From positions 1-64,000 of the forward strand of contig JBAKBP010004441.1 of NCBI GenBank assembly GCA_037953745.1: a DNA stretch of 64,000 nucleotides. Direction: 5' to 3'. Each line of letters starts with the position of its first letter. Positions within the stretch are counted from its first letter, which is position 1. The translations under genes were made by a program, and so were the position numbers. The stretch is from Lithodes maja (Eukaryota > Arthropoda > Malacostraca > Decapoda > Lithodidae). The notes under the pieces are model-generated. The model was not told where the DNA came from and made no database searches. It worked only from the letters and a program-made list of their open reading frames with translations. This document shows positions 1 through 11,068 of this stretch, one piece after another.

Positions 1-577
1 GTATGTTTTCGACATACCTCGGGTTAATTAATAGTCACGGGCGTCCTACCGGGTAGAGGTGACAAGTTACGCCTTACAAATAAAATTAACCCTATACAAT
101 AATTATACAAGCCTGTTCTCCATGCAGCTGTATACGCTTCCCAACTCCGAATGTGTCTAGTTAGATTTATCAAATCTCAGGCTTATATATCGTTCCCCGG
201 ACCAAGCTAATCCAATCAGAAGTCAGGATACACGTGCCTTATCCAATGCGATGCAGGCAGGGTGTGAGAGCCAGTTACCGATGAGAACAGGTGTGCGGGA
301 GCCAACCAGGTGTTAGAAGTTGGTGGGGGAAAGGGGGGCTCACCCCGTCACAGGTGCCCCGCCCCTCTCGCTCGCTTTGGCTGGAACTTGAGGAATGTGA
401 AGGATGTGTGGAATGTCACGTCCACACCAGCTAGGCTGCTTTCTCTCTCTCTCTCTCTCTCTCTCTCGTCACGTAGGAAAGAAAGAGGGATCGTTTCTTG
501 CAGTTGTAGGTGTAAAGTCTCGTTCAACAGGTTGGTCTGGTCACACATCACATCTTGGTTATCTTCCAGATGTCACA
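1..577 (-). repeat. 3' LTR, truncated by window edge
   Basis: Positions 1-577 match 6943-7548 almost base for base. The main difference is a (CT)n tract, about 26 bp here and about 56 bp in the other LTR. On the minus strand it begins TGTGACATCTGG at 577. The remaining part of this LTR, matching 6014-6942, should lie just left of the window. Confidence 0.9.
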
Positions 578-588
578 CCTCCCCCGCT
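578..588 (-). other. polypurine tract next to the 3' LTR
   Basis: On the minus strand the bases GCGGGGGAGG sit directly before the LTR start TGTGACATC. This is where plus-strand priming would occur and it fixes the element's orientation. Confidence 0.75.
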
Positions 589-639
589 AGAAAAGAGTTC
601 AAGAGGAGGAAAGTATATGACAAATTTTCAGACTCTTGA

Positions 640-780
640 CAATCAATCTGCCAATACATTCTGGACCCCCTTAATATGTTTGACATCTAAGGCGTACTCC
701 TGCAGCAACAAGCTCCACCGGGTCAGTCTTTGGTTCTTGTTTTGGAACTTGTGCAAAATCTTTAACCCTTGTCTGGCGGG
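640..780 (-). pseudogene. C-terminal RNase H remnant of the Gypsy element
   Basis: The minus strand reads a typical end of Gypsy RNase H (QNKNQRLTRWSLLLQEYAL, then KHIKGVQNVLAD). It is parted from the RNase H start at 1370-1510 by about 590 bases with no recognisable RNase H, so the core is deleted or displaced. Confidence 0.7.
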
Positions 781-1369
781 ACCGGACTTAAGGCGGTGTG
801 CAATTTTGAGCAATATTTGGCTCTGAGAGAGAGACGATCGGTGGGAGGAGCGTAGGTCGGCTCTGACCGTTCGGCACGGGTCCTGCGCGGCAACTGCCGT
901 CCCCTCCACACACATCCACACTCACTGCCTCGCTACACAGGGAATTATGTAAGGAAATTACCGTATTTTAGGGATTTTGCCTTCGTGTTGCACGATCGTT
1001 GCAAGAGAACGCGTGGTCGTAGAAGGATGGTTCTTGTGTCATTGGAAAGCTCAATTATTGCCCTTTCAGGGATACATAATTGAATTACGCTCTGATTCTT
1101 GTTTATGCATTAAAAAGAGCACGGAAACATGGTCGTTTAGGGTAAAACCACCCGCTTGCCAGGTAGTAGAAGTTACTGACGGGCCCGCTCGTAAGGCGTT
1201 AATGGGTGATGGTCAGTATATACAGTAATGGAACCAGGGGCAGATTGAACATAAACACTAAAGAATTGGAGTGACAAAATCAATGCTAACAGCTCCTTTT
1301 CTATTAGTAATTACGTTGAGCAGAATTTAACTTTTTACTAAAATAGCAAACAGGATGCAATATATTAGT
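781..1369. other. unexplained segment inside the RNase H region
   Basis: This stretch lies between the two RNase H fragments of the Gypsy element and shows none of the expected protein on either strand. It has no long open frame and no clear terminal repeats. It may be an inserted element of unknown family or a rearranged patch. Confidence 0.4.
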
Positions 1370-1946
1370 CATCCTCCTGGAGTAACACGGCTCCGACCCC
1401 AGTATTACTTGCATCAACAGCTAGGGAGAAAGATCTGGTGAAATCAGGGGCACGGAGAACAGGATAGTTAGATAGAATGTATTTAATAGCACTGAAAGCC
1501 TCCTCACAATCGGAGGACCACTCAAACTTCACATCCTTTCAGAGAAGATCTGTTAAAGGTGCTGTTAACCTTGAGAAATTTAAAATAAACCTCCTGTAGT
1601 ATGCAACCATCCCTAAGTATCTTTGGATTTCTTTCTTATTGGTAGGCGTTGGGAAATTTGAAATTGACTCTACTTTAGCATGACGAGGTGCAACCTGACC
1701 CTGTCCTACTATATATCCAAGATATTGGACAATACTCTTAATGAAAGTGCACTTTTTTAGGTTCACTAGAAGATTTGCTTCAGCAAGGTTAGCAAAATGC
1801 AATCTGATTTGTTTGAGATGTTCTTCCCATGTATGGAAAAAAAAAAAGGATATTGTCAATGTACACCACACACCCAGGTACCCCTTCAGTCACCTGATTC
1901 ATTAGGCGCTGAAAGGTAGCTGGAGCGTTTTTCAGGTCATAAGGCA
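1370..1946 (-). pseudogene. Gypsy RT C-terminal half and RNase H start, mutated
   Basis: The minus strand carries the second half of the RT palm, the connection region (motifs LGYIVGQGQVAP and YLGMVAYYRRFI) and the RNase H start (VDASNTGVGAVLLQ). The active-site box reads YIDN at 1852-1863 where the family has Y-x-D-D, so a metal-binding aspartate is replaced by asparagine. Next to it is a run of eleven A on the plus strand (1838-1848). A one-base shift near 1950 separates this part from the upstream frame. This copy is probably unable to reverse transcribe. Confidence 0.8.
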
Positions 1947-4208
1947 TTACTTACAGAAGAAGGCTTGATTGTTTACCACAAAACATGAAATCTCCCTTGC
2001 TCGGGGTATAAGAGGTACCTGCCAATATCCTTTCATAAGGTCAATTTTACTTATATAACTGGCTGTGCCAATCTGATCAATACAATCATCAATCCGTGGC
2101 AGTAGATAAGTATTAGTCTTTGTTACGGCATTGACTTGTCTGTAGTCTATACAAAATCTATGACTCCCATCTGGCTTAGGCACAAGTGTGACCGGACTAC
2201 TCCACTGGCTTAAGGCTCTAGTAATTATGGCATTGGACAACATGAAATCTAATTCAACTTGCAGAATACTCCTGCGCTGTGGTGAGACACGGTATGGCGA
2301 TAATTTGATGGGTGCTGCATCCCCGACATCTATGTCATGCACGGCCAATGAGATGAGCCCTGGAGTATCACGGAACACACTGGGAGACTGTGATAAAATA
2401 TGGATTAGTTCTTTAGCTTTCTCTGAGGGAAGATGACATAATTTAGTTGGTAATTCCCCCCAGGCTACTGAATTATATTTAAAGTTGGATAGACCACAAG
2501 ACAAGTCAAAATCGATACCTTCAGGATCTGGGACAGTCTGCTGCGGGATCTGTGGGTAAGGACTACAAACATCACCTGCACCAGGATGTCCACAGGTCCT
2601 TATTACTGCCACAGCAGGAGAATCTGGAGGAGAGGAGTCAGGGGACCTATGATAGGGTTTTAACATATTTATGTGAAATACTTGCTTAGGCTTCCTCCTG
2701 TCTGGGGTAGCCACTAAGTAGTCAGTAACATTCACCCTTTTTACTACTTTATATGGTCCTCTAAATTTTGCTGATAAAGGTTGGCCGAAAAGGGGAATGA
2801 GAACCAAGACCTCGTCACTGGGCTGAAACTCCCTCACACGGGCTCTTTTATCGTACCATACTTTCATGGTGTCTTTAGCCACTCTTAGATTTTGTGCTGC
2901 AAACTCGCACGAGGATCTCAGCCGGGTTTTGAACTCTGACACATACCTGAGGAGATTTTGGTTCCCTTCCTGACCAACTAGGCTGTCCTGCAATAGCTGC
3001 AAAGGGCCACGTACCTGGTGACCGAAAATTAGTTCATTGGGTGAGAAGCCCGGAGATTCAGTTGGAACCTCACGGGTGGCAAACAACAGAAAAGGTACCC
3101 CCTTGTCCCAATCACCTCCAGTTTCCTCACAATATTTTCTTAACATAGATTTTAGAGTTTGACGGTATCGTTCGAGGACCCCTTGACTCTCTGGGTGGTA
3201 GGAGCTAGACTTCACATAGTCGATACCCAATTCCTCCAGGGACTGCTGAAATACATTGGAAGTGAAATTAGTACCATGATCACTCTGCACCTCATGGGGG
3301 AAACCCATTCTGGTGAAGAATTTTAGCAGTTCCTTAATAACTGTTCGGGTTGAAGTATTTCTTAATGGTATAGCTTCTGGGTATCGAGTTGCCATGTCCA
3401 TTATAGTTAACAAATATATATGTCCCTGGGATGTCTTTGGCAATGGGCCAACGATATCCACTACCACCCGAGTGAAAGGGTTCTCGAACACTGGTAAGGG
3501 CACCAGAGGGAGTGCAGGCACCTTTTGATTAGGTTTTCCTGTCATCTGGCAGGTGTGACACACTCTACAGAACTCCACTACATCTGCACGCATTCCTGGC
3601 CAGTGAAAGTGGGCTCTAATGCGATCTAAGGTTTTCCTCACACCTAGGTGCCCTGCTAAGGGTATATTATGGGCCATTTCTAGTATATCTCTACGACAAG
3701 GTTTAGGAACTACTACCTGATGTACGTCCCATGCCCCGTCATCAATAGGTCTATGTGGCGGTCTCCACCTACGCCACAAAACTCCTTTCTTCATATAAAA
3801 ACATTCACCCTTCTCCTTCTCATTCTCCTCTTCACTCACGGCACTGGCAGCTAACTCCTTACACTCACTGTCATCTCGCTGCAACTCTACCAGGCCACTA
3901 GGACAATTAGGAGGGGTGTCATGATCATTTGGCTCAAGGTTAGCAATAAAAGTTTCAGACAGATCTTCTTCAGTCTCCGCATCAGGCACAGTTAGAGCAT
4001 CATTCACTACGCTTTCATCCCTTTTATCTACCTTCACAGATGGTACAATTATATCCGAGGGAACTGCTACTTGGGCCATAGATCGAGTGACAGCACACAC
4101 TGGGAAAACCTTTGGCATCTCCTTCTCGAGCTCACCGGTCAGTGGCTCGTCAACAAGGGGAAAGTGACAAAACTGGGTCTGGTCGGACCCTCTCACCAGC
4201 CACATCAT
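1947..4208 (-). pseudogene. Integrase followed by reverse transcriptase (pol part)
   Basis: A 753-residue frame. After a spacer from the protease side comes an H2C2 zinc region at about residues 165-215 (AGHLGVRKTL, then CRVCHTC). The integrase catalytic core follows with D in VVVDIVGPL, D in VQSDHGTNF and E in ESQGVLER, then a C-terminal domain ending near NMLKPYHRS. About 100 residues later the RT thumb-proximal region begins (KLSPYRVSPQ, SSPVTLVPKPDGS, CIDYRQVNAVT, SKIDLMKGYWQVPL). The frame ends inside RT through a small frameshift near 1950. Integrase and RT lie in one uninterrupted frame, so the integrase-first order is not a rearrangement artefact within this copy. Confidence 0.88.
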
Positions 4209-4261
4209 TCCCCAAAAGGAGTGTTACCCCAGGCACAGGGATGTCCTGAGGCCTACACAAA

Positions 4262-5071
4262 CTATACAGGCTTCACCCTTCGCAAATCCCACTCAATCTC
4301 ACCATTCACCAAGTTGGCAGAAAATTGACCTCCAGCATCTCTCATTATTACTGATTCGCCAGTTGGGCATTCAGAATAAGGATTCACCATGAGGGTGCTA
4401 GTAGAACTAGTATCTCTTAAGATTTTTACCTCATGAACACAACCATTTATTTTCACACATCCAGATGAAATAAAGGGACGGTAGCTATCCTGAACTGATG
4501 GGGATACTAAGACAGGCTTAACCCTTGCGGGTTGCACCACACACGCTACTACACCATTTCCTGTCTGATTTACGTTAGCTAGGTACTTGTGCGGTCGGGA
4601 GTCCTCCGTCAAAGGCACATTAGGGTGGTTTTGGTTATTTGGAGAGGCAGTTACTGTGGCTACTGTCTCCCGCGGTCTCTCTGCTCTCTCTTTAGCCCAA
4701 CACTGATAAGCTAAGTGGCCTCTCTTGCCACAATAGGTACACACTTTCTGGGATACATTCCTCTTGTAAGCTTTATTATTATTGGTTTGGGCCCCACCTC
4801 TGTTACCATTACCAGGAGTCACATTCTTAGTTGGGGGAGCATTTTTAGTTTGGTTTGCATGGAGAGACGTTACAGGCTTTTGCGAGTGACTTGATTTATC
4901 AGATTTGTGATTGGAGAACTTATTATTATCATAGGGCTTTTTCCCACGAAATTTGTTGTTTAGTACATACGTATCAGCCATGTCTGCAGCTTCGGCAAGA
5001 GTTTCTACCTTTTTCCCTCTCAAATGATAGGCTACTGATGAATCTACCTTCCATAGGAAGTTCTCAAGCAA
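4262..5071 (-). pseudogene. Gag nucleocapsid part and protease
   Basis: A 269-residue frame. A CCHC knuckle (C-x2-C-x4-H-x4-C, CTYCGKRGHLAYQC) sits at residues 111-124 in a basic, Asn-rich region, as in nucleocapsid. Near residue 215 is a retropepsin-like site, KILRDTSSTST. Active retropepsins have D-T-G or D-S-G, so DTS may be inactive or specialised. The frame is parted from the integrase frame by a shift between 4208 and 4262. Confidence 0.75.
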
Positions 5072-5945
5072 GATGAACTCTCTCAGACCCTTAAACTCAG
5101 TGACATTCTTACTTGTTAGCCAGTTATTTAAGCTTTGTTCATGGTCCTGGCAAACACTGTATGAGTTTCCTCGATTTTTTTATGAGTCTTTCTGAAAGTC
5201 TGTCTATATGCTTCAGGCAGCAGTTTGTAGTTTTTTAGAATGGCTGCTTTGAGACGGTCATAGTTTTGCCGAACCTCAGACTCTACTGAAATGTAAGTTT
5301 CCCGACCTTGTCCTGTCAACACCGTTTGCAACATAAATGGCCCCCAATCTGTTGTCTACCCCATACCTGTAGCAACCTCCTCGAACAACACAAAAAAGTC
5401 TGAACATTGTCCTCGGTGAACGGGGAATTACACTCGTCATGGTTAATCCCGGAGGGGGAGCAAGCACATTGTTTTTGGACTCGGTTTGAGCAGTTAATTG
5501 GGCCATGCGATATTGATGATCTACCTCTAGCCGAGTTTGGGCTTGTTGTGACTGTGCTTGCAGCTGAGCGTCTGCCTGGGCAGCATTTAACCTAGCTAAA
5601 TCAAGATATTGTTCAGGGGTAAATCCCTCTGGCAAATTCTCACCAAAACCGCATCTATATCCCATTACCGAGTCCTCCACCAACCGTTCCATTATGCTCT
5701 CCGCCCACACCCTCGTCTACGTGAATCCCACCATTCGCTCCGTTAGGCTCACCGCCCTCGTGAATCCCAAATAATTCTGACTTTATGATCTGTGCTATTT
5801 CAGGTTTTGTCATGTCCGAGACCGTTAGCTCAAAATACGAGGCTAGTACTATTAACTCTGCCTTGGACAAGAGATCGATGTCATCGGCAACGGGTGACGA
5901 TTCTAAGAAATTCTTAACATCTTCCTTATTAATAATTTCAGACAT
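5072..5945 (-). pseudogene. Gag N-terminal region, frameshifted
   Basis: Three overlapping minus-strand frames (5655-5945, 5276-5710, 5128-5334) together cover a gag-like protein. The start is MSEIINKEDVKNFL at 5945, shortly inside the primer-site region. The middle part is rich in Gln and Ala (LDLARLNAAQADAQLQAQ), typical of Gypsy gag coiled regions, followed by a capsid-like part (FTPEQ, RQTFRKTHKKI). At least two frameshifts break it. Confidence 0.65.
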
Positions 5946-5990
5946 GATTATGATATGATATGAACTTAGTGAAACTTATACAAAACGTAT

Positions 5991-6006
5991 CCTGGCGAGG
6001 TCGCCA
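5991..6006 (-). other. candidate primer-binding site
   Basis: Minus strand TGGCGACCTCGCCAGG begins seven bases inside the 5' LTR end. Primer sites usually begin TGG, the complement of the tRNA CCA end. The stretch is also nearly palindromic. The primer tRNA was not identified. Confidence 0.6.
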
Positions 6007-6013
6007 GTTAATC

Positions 6014-7378
6014 TGTTACGTATCTTGATTTAGAAGTGGTAAACTAAATAAATAAAGATAGCACAGTTAATATGAGCGTGTAGCAAACAGCTGAAGGCCA
6101 ATAGAACGTAAAATATTAAAGTTTGTTTTGTTGTTACTTGCTTTCCTTTAGTTGTTGGGACAGCTATCCTTTATACTCTGATACACTTCAATTATATTTA
6201 ATCAGTAAACTATTTAAAGTTACATTGAAGGTTTTATTATGAAAGAGGCTATTAATTACGAATACAAAAGTTCGGTATGTAAGCAAGGTTTTAAGACACT
6301 AGAATATCTCAATTAATCTTGATTATCAGCAAAGTATTAAGATCTTTTTATATAATTAATTTAAGTTTGTTAACCCTTTTACTCTTTATATTATCTCTTT
6401 ATTCTTAGTTTATTATTATTCTCCCTTTAGTATTTTATCTAAGTTATTCTTATTACTGAAAGACATTTGACTAAATAAAAATGGTAAGGAAATATTAGAA
6501 TGTCACATAAAATGGAATTGTATTTATAAACGTTAATAAGGTATTTTACAATTAATCCAAATAATAAGCAATGAAAGTTATGATAGATTTCAGGATCGTT
6601 TTGCATACGTTCTGATTTCACCAAAGTACAAATTAAAGTTTAGTAGGCTTAAGTAGACAATATAATTTATAGGACTTTTACAATGCCTATTCCGAATAAT
6701 AGCTTTACATAAAGTCAGGTAAGTATTTAACTTATACAAGGCTTAACCATTAATTATGAATGACAATACCTTTACATCCAGTTAATTAATTGTTAACAGG
6801 TAAAGTAGTCAATATTCAATCACAAATCATCTCTGAATCAAACATTAATTCTAATCACCAAAAGTAAACAGTAATTCAAAATATGTATCTCTCCAATTAA
6901 ACCTAATGATTCTCCAATCACAAAATCCTAAATCAAAGGAGTGTATGTTTTCGACATACCTCGGGTTAATTAATAGTCACGGGTTTCCTACCGGGTAGAG
7001 GTGACAAGTTACGCCCTACAAATAAAATTAACCCTATACAATATTTATACAAGCCTGTTCTCCATGCAGCTGTATACGCTTCCCAACTCCGAATGTGTCT
7101 AGTTAGATTTATCAAATCTCAGGCTTATATATCGTTCCCGGATCAAGCTAATCCAATGAGAAGTCAGGATACACGTGCCTTATCCAATCCAATGCAGGCA
7201 GGGTGTAAGAGCCAGTTACCGATGAGAACAGGTGTGCGGGAGCCAACCAGGTGTTAGAAGTTGGTGGGGGAAAGGGGGGCTCACCCCGTCACAGGTGCCC
7301 CGCCCCTCTCGCTCGCTTTGGCTGGAACTTGAGGAATGTGAAGGATGTGTGGAATGTCACGTCCACACCAGCTAGGCT

Positions 7379-7441
<63 letters not shown>

Positions 7442-7548
7442 ACATAGGAAAGAAAGAGGGATCGTTTCTTGCAGTTGTAGGTGTAAAGTCGCGTTCAACA
7501 GGTTGGTCTGGTCACATGTCACATTTTGGTTATCTTCCAGATATCACA
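6014..7548 (-). repeat. 5' LTR of the Gypsy-type element (1535 bp)
   Basis: On the minus strand it starts TGTGATATCTGG at 7548 and ends ATACGTAACA at 6014, so it has TG...CA ends. Only 6943-7548 can be compared with the other LTR inside this window. The left boundary is inferred from the CA end placed seven bases before the primer-like site. It contains a long (CT)n tract at about 7383-7438. Confidence 0.75.
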
Positions 7549-7549
7549 A

Positions 7550-7592
<43 letters not shown>
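7549..7592. repeat. (TA)n microsatellite
   Basis: About 20 TA units flank the 5' LTR end, so the LTR element probably landed in, or seeded, this TA tract. Confidence 0.9.
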
Positions 7593-7594
<2 letters not shown>

Positions 7595-7712
7595 TTGTAG
7601 TTGATGAATAGAAATTGTATTAATAAATTCGTATCCAGAGAGACACTTCCATAAACAGAATAGGTGAAGTCAACGAATATTTACAAGTGAGCTAAAGATT
7701 ATGGCATCTGAC

Positions 7713-8330
7713 TGTACAGTTGGTCACATAAGTTCTGTTCCTGTCCGTGATCTTATACATGGTAATATAATGTGCATGATTGAATTACGAGTGTAGTTTC
7801 TTATGCAGTGGTTGGTTTAGTTAGTTATGCATCTGACTAGTTTACTGATAAATTAATGATATCACACTCGCAAATCATTAAGGGGGGTGACTGGCTTTTT
7901 TGTTATCTTTCTCTCCTTTTCTCTCTTTCCCTGGCTAATTGTATCCATTCGGACCCATTCAGCCAACTGTTTTAAGACGTTTATCCCCATCCCGGTGTCG
8001 ATTTCTTCCTGGCGAGCGATAGCGAGCCAGCATTGTATGGAGAAATCTGGCTTCGCCGGAGACATTTTTCTATCGACAAATGTACAAATTTAGCTTGCTG
8101 TCAAAGCAAAAATATATAAATGCTGGCTCGCTAACGCTCGCCAGGAAAATATTGACACCTGGATGGGGATAAATGTCTTAAAACAGTAGGCTGAATGGGG
8201 CCGAATATTTACAAGCCAAAGAGAGAGGGAGAGAAAGATAAAAAAAGCGAGGTGGGCTCCCTTAAGGCTAATATAACTTTCATACACAAGATCACGACGA
8301 GGAACATAACTTATATGGGCAACTGTACAT
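7713..8330. repeat. Short inverted-repeat element hosting a foldback insertion
   Basis: About 50 bases at 7713-7761 (TGTACAGTTGGTCACATAAG...) are an imperfect inverted copy of 8281-8330. The foldback element at 7878-8265 lies between them and explains most of the interior. Confidence 0.5.
7878..8265. mobile_element. TTAA-ended foldback element, family F1, subtype a
   Basis: A 388-bp element with arms of about 160 bp, beginning TTAAGGGG and ending CCCTTAA. Each arm contains a CT-rich tract, the block GTTTTAAGACRTTTATCCCC and a core close to CTGGCGAGCGATAGCGAGCC, one in each orientation. The centre carries TTTTTCTATCGACAAATGTA. There is no coding capacity, so it is a non-autonomous element. 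TTAA at both ends suggests piggyBac-type mobilisation (inference). Confidence 0.8.
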
Positions 8331-8357
8331 GTGTGATCTCTATAAATGTCCTATAAA

Positions 8358-8418
8358 TCATTTAAACCCTTTCAAGATCCACGTCGCTTTGCTTTTCTGT
8401 TTTCTGGTAGTTATTACC
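8358..8418. repeat. Left part of TTAA element family M2, split by a LINE
   Basis: The stretch resembles the M2 left end (AAACCCTTTCAAGATCCACG then TTCTGGTAGTTATTA). It continues logically at 10509-10668 (GACGATTTTATT...), so the LINE between them inserted into an M2 copy. Confidence 0.55.
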
Positions 8419-8461
8419 TTTACCTTACCTTTGGATACCTTTGGATGTGTTCGCCGCTCCT

Positions 8462-8943
8462 CTAGCGGCACCAAGGAGCGCGACGCCCCTCGTTATGGGT
8501 GGTGATTTGGTGCAGTAGACTGTTTGAAGCGACAGCTCGCTCCGTTGCGAGGATGGGCTCGTCTGGCACTTTTTGCAGTTCGACATCTTGGGCTCTCTTG
8601 AAGTTGTCTAACGAGATGTCCCTCATGTCTCTTACTCGCCGTGGGAGTTTGTTGAAGAGACGTGGGCCTCTGTGTGATAACCAGCCCTCTCGGAGAGAGC
8701 CCATAGCACCCCTGTTATTCATCCGGGGGATTTCGCATTCCCAGCCTCTCCTATCACTGAATTTCATGACTATCGGAGTATGTAGGTTTGGTACTAAACC
8801 CTCTGCGAGTTTCCATGTGTATATTATTAGGTAACGTTCTCTTCTACGTTCCAGTGAGTACAGATTCAGTGCTCTTAAACGCTTCCAATAGTGTAGATGT
8901 TTTATCGAACTTATATGCGAAGTGAAATTTCTTTGTACACTCT
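8462..8943 (-). pseudogene. LINE D C-terminal tail
   Basis: The minus strand reads SLERRRERYLIIYTWKLAEG, then the 3' domain MNNRGAMGSLREGWLSHRGP and FNKLPRRVRDMRDISLDNFK. These are typical of the CR1-group tail after the thumb. A TAG at 8944-8946 cuts it from the RT. Confidence 0.7.
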
Positions 8944-10407
8944 CTACGTATTTATTTCACCTGCTTTGTATGGGGATGTTAATACGCTACAGTATTCAAG
9001 CCGCGGTAGCACTAGAGATTTGAAGAGCGTTATCATAGGCAATTCACCGCGTGTTTTAAAAGTACGCAGAAGCCAACCCGTTAGACGTTTCGCAGCCGCC
9101 ACTTTGACCTGGTTATGTACTTTGAAACCAATATTTTCAAACATTAATACCCCAAGGTCTTTCACACTGTCTTTCCGTTCTATTATGTGGTTAGATTCTG
9201 TTAAGTAATTTGTAATTTCTTTAACACCATTATTTTCTCCGTACCGTATTAATTGGAATTTTTCCTCATTGAATTGCATGTTGTTTTCCCTGGTCCACTG
9301 GAACACTACATTCATGTCTTCCTGCAGTCAGCCCATGTCCTCTTGTGTGTTTACTATCTTGCTTAATTTTGTGTCATCAGCAAAAGACGACACCGTACTG
9401 TGTCTGGTGTTGGTATCTATGTCGCAAATTAGTATGAGGAACAGAAGGGGCGCTAGCACTGTTCCTTGGGGCACTGAGCTTTTGACATCCGAAGGCTCAG
9501 AAGTGACTTGGTTTACTGCTACCGATTGTTTTCGGTTTACGAGGAAATTGTATATCCACCGTCCGATTTTCCCAGTTATACCTTTTGCTTTCAGTTTGTG
9601 GGCTATTATACCATGGTCACATTTATCAAATGCCTTAGCAAAATCGGTGTAAATGACATCCACGTTCTTCTTTTCTTCTAGCGTTTTAAGAATTTTGTCA
9701 TAGTGTTCCAAAAGTTGTGAGAGACATGATCTTCCCGCTCTGAACCCATTTTGACCGGTGTTGTGTAGTTCATTTGCCTCCATGAATGTTGAAATTTTGC
9801 TTCGCAGGACTCGCTCGAAAACTTTAATGATGTGAGAGGTTAGAGCTACCGGGCGGTAGTTTTTTGGTAGTGCTTTACTCCCTCCTTTATGCAGTGGGGC
9901 AATTATTGCATTTTTCAAGCTATCTGGTATGTCACCAGTGTCTAGACTCCTTCTCCACATTATAGCCAGGGGTTTTGAGAGGTTTTCCTTACATTTTTTC
10001 ATTAGGATCGAATTCCATGAGTCCGGGCCTGGTGCCGAGTGGGATGGCATGTTGGAAATGGCCTCTTCTATGTCTTTTGGACCGAAATCAATATTCAGCA
10101 TCTGAGGGGTTTCCGTGGGGGAGGTTTCCATGAAAAATATATTTTGGTCTCTGATGACTTTTGTTTCATCAGGCTCACTGAATGCCATTTCATACTGCCT
10201 GCTTAAGAGTTCGCTCATTTACTTTTTGTCCCCTGTGAAAGAGCCGTCCCCTTTGCTCAGTGGGCCGATGTTTGATGTTGTTTTAGCCTTTTGTTTGGCG
10301 TATGAAAAGAAGTATTTGGAATTTTCCTTTATACCTGCAATAGCTTTCCTCTCCTCTTCCATATGTTGTAGTTCATATGATATTCTTAGCCTTTGTTCAA
10401 TTTCCAC
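8944..10407 (-). pseudogene. LINE D reverse transcriptase with in-frame stops
   Basis: RT motifs in order on the minus strand: NYRPVALTSHIIKVFERVL, GFRAGRSCLSQLL, VIYTDFAKAFDKCDHG, SVPQGTVLAPLLFLI, SSFADDTKLSKIV, then DLGVLMFENI and LVLPRLEYCS. The catalytic FADD box is intact. In-frame stops are TAA at 10219-10221 and a TGA near 9328 where the family usually has Trp. The pieces otherwise stay in frame, so this copy decayed by point changes. Confidence 0.85.
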
Positions 10408-10664
10408 AATTTCTCTATCTATTTCGACCTTTTGCCTATCCTGTAGATTTTGATGTGTGCGTCTTTGTGTGAGTAATTTTCTCCTTCTGTCCAGCCTCCT
10501 CCTTTCCCGACGATTTTATTTAGATTAGGAAGGGCATATGGAAGTTAGAGGGATGATTGAGATAGTTTTTGCCTCTATAATACCCACAGATCTATATCAA
10601 GTTGCATAAAATCGTCTAATGAAAACCAAAATAAACTGCTAAAACGCGTCAGAGCTTCAAGGGG

Positions 10665-10887
10665 TTAACTCATTCAGTACCAGGGACGTCATTTGATTAG
10701 ATCCTGGCAACTATTAGACGATTATATTCAGCTTAGGAAGGACCTCTAGCAATAATAATAATAAGGCTTCAATATATCTCAACCACAACCTTTTCCAATT
10801 ACCACAGATCCTTCCTAAGCTGCATAATATCGTCAAAATATAGCTAGAATAAAATATAGCACACGTCGCTGGTACTCAAAGGGTTAA
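10665..10887. mobile_element. TTAA-ended short element, family M2 (full copy)
   Basis: A 223-bp inverted-repeat element from TTAA at 10665 to TTAA at 10884-10887. Its arms contain GTACCAG, then GACGATTATATTCAGCTTAGG and its complement CCTTCCTAAGCTGCATAATA. It shares its left TTAA with the older copy that ends at 10668. Further copies are at 14938-15013, 15010-15222, 15219-17316 and 53740-53830. Confidence 0.7.
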
Positions 10888-10930
10888 TAATATAAGAAAA
10901 CTGGAAGAATGTAAGAATACAAGTACAAAT

Positions 10931-10974
10931 TATCTATCTATCTATCTATATCTATCTATCTATCTATATATATA

Positions 10975-11009
<35 letters not shown>

Positions 11010-11010
11010 T

Positions 11011-11064
<54 letters not shown>
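10931..11064. repeat. (TATC)n and (TA)n microsatellites
   Basis: Simple repeats flank the mariner-like element on its left; (TA)n also lies to its right (11550-11620). Confidence 0.9.

Positions 11065-11068
<4 letters not shown>

Larger units (their letters stand above)
1..7548 (-). mobile_element. Ty3/Gypsy-type LTR retrotransposon, integrase before RT
   Basis: A minus-strand LTR retrotransposon runs from its 5' LTR (7548 down to 6014) through gag, protease, integrase and reverse transcriptase to a 3' LTR cut by the window edge. Seen directly: two similar LTRs, a primer-site-like stretch, a polypurine tract, a CCHC knuckle, an H2C2/DDE integrase and Gypsy-type RT motifs. The integrase comes before the RT, opposite to most Ty3/Gypsy elements and as known for the Gmr1-like clade. 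Every coding part is broken by frameshifts or stops, so this copy looks inactive. The internal order is the strongest classifier; the clade name is inference. Confidence 0.88.
8419..10509 (-). mobile_element. 5'-truncated CR1/Jockey-group LINE (LINE D)
   Basis: A minus-strand non-LTR retrotransposon keeping the part before the RT, the RT itself and the C-terminal tail. Its 5' end breaks at about 10509 inside an M2 repeat, as expected from incomplete target-primed reverse transcription. The 3' end near 8425 has a short repeated TACCTTTGGA-like tail. Confidence 0.8.

Noticed and set aside
310..826. Open frames with Ser-Leu or Arg-Glu repeats over (CT)n tracts in the LTRs
   Set aside because: They are translations of a microsatellite inside LTRs, with no domain and no conserved start.
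6942..6943. LTR boundary at 6942, where similarity with position 1 begins
   Set aside because: Similarity starts there only because the window begins there; the primer-like site and CA end at about 6014 place the true LTR end further left.
7251..7611. Open frames with Ser-Leu and Ile-Tyr repeats
   Set aside because: Produced by (CT)n and (TA)n tracts in the 5' LTR and its flank.
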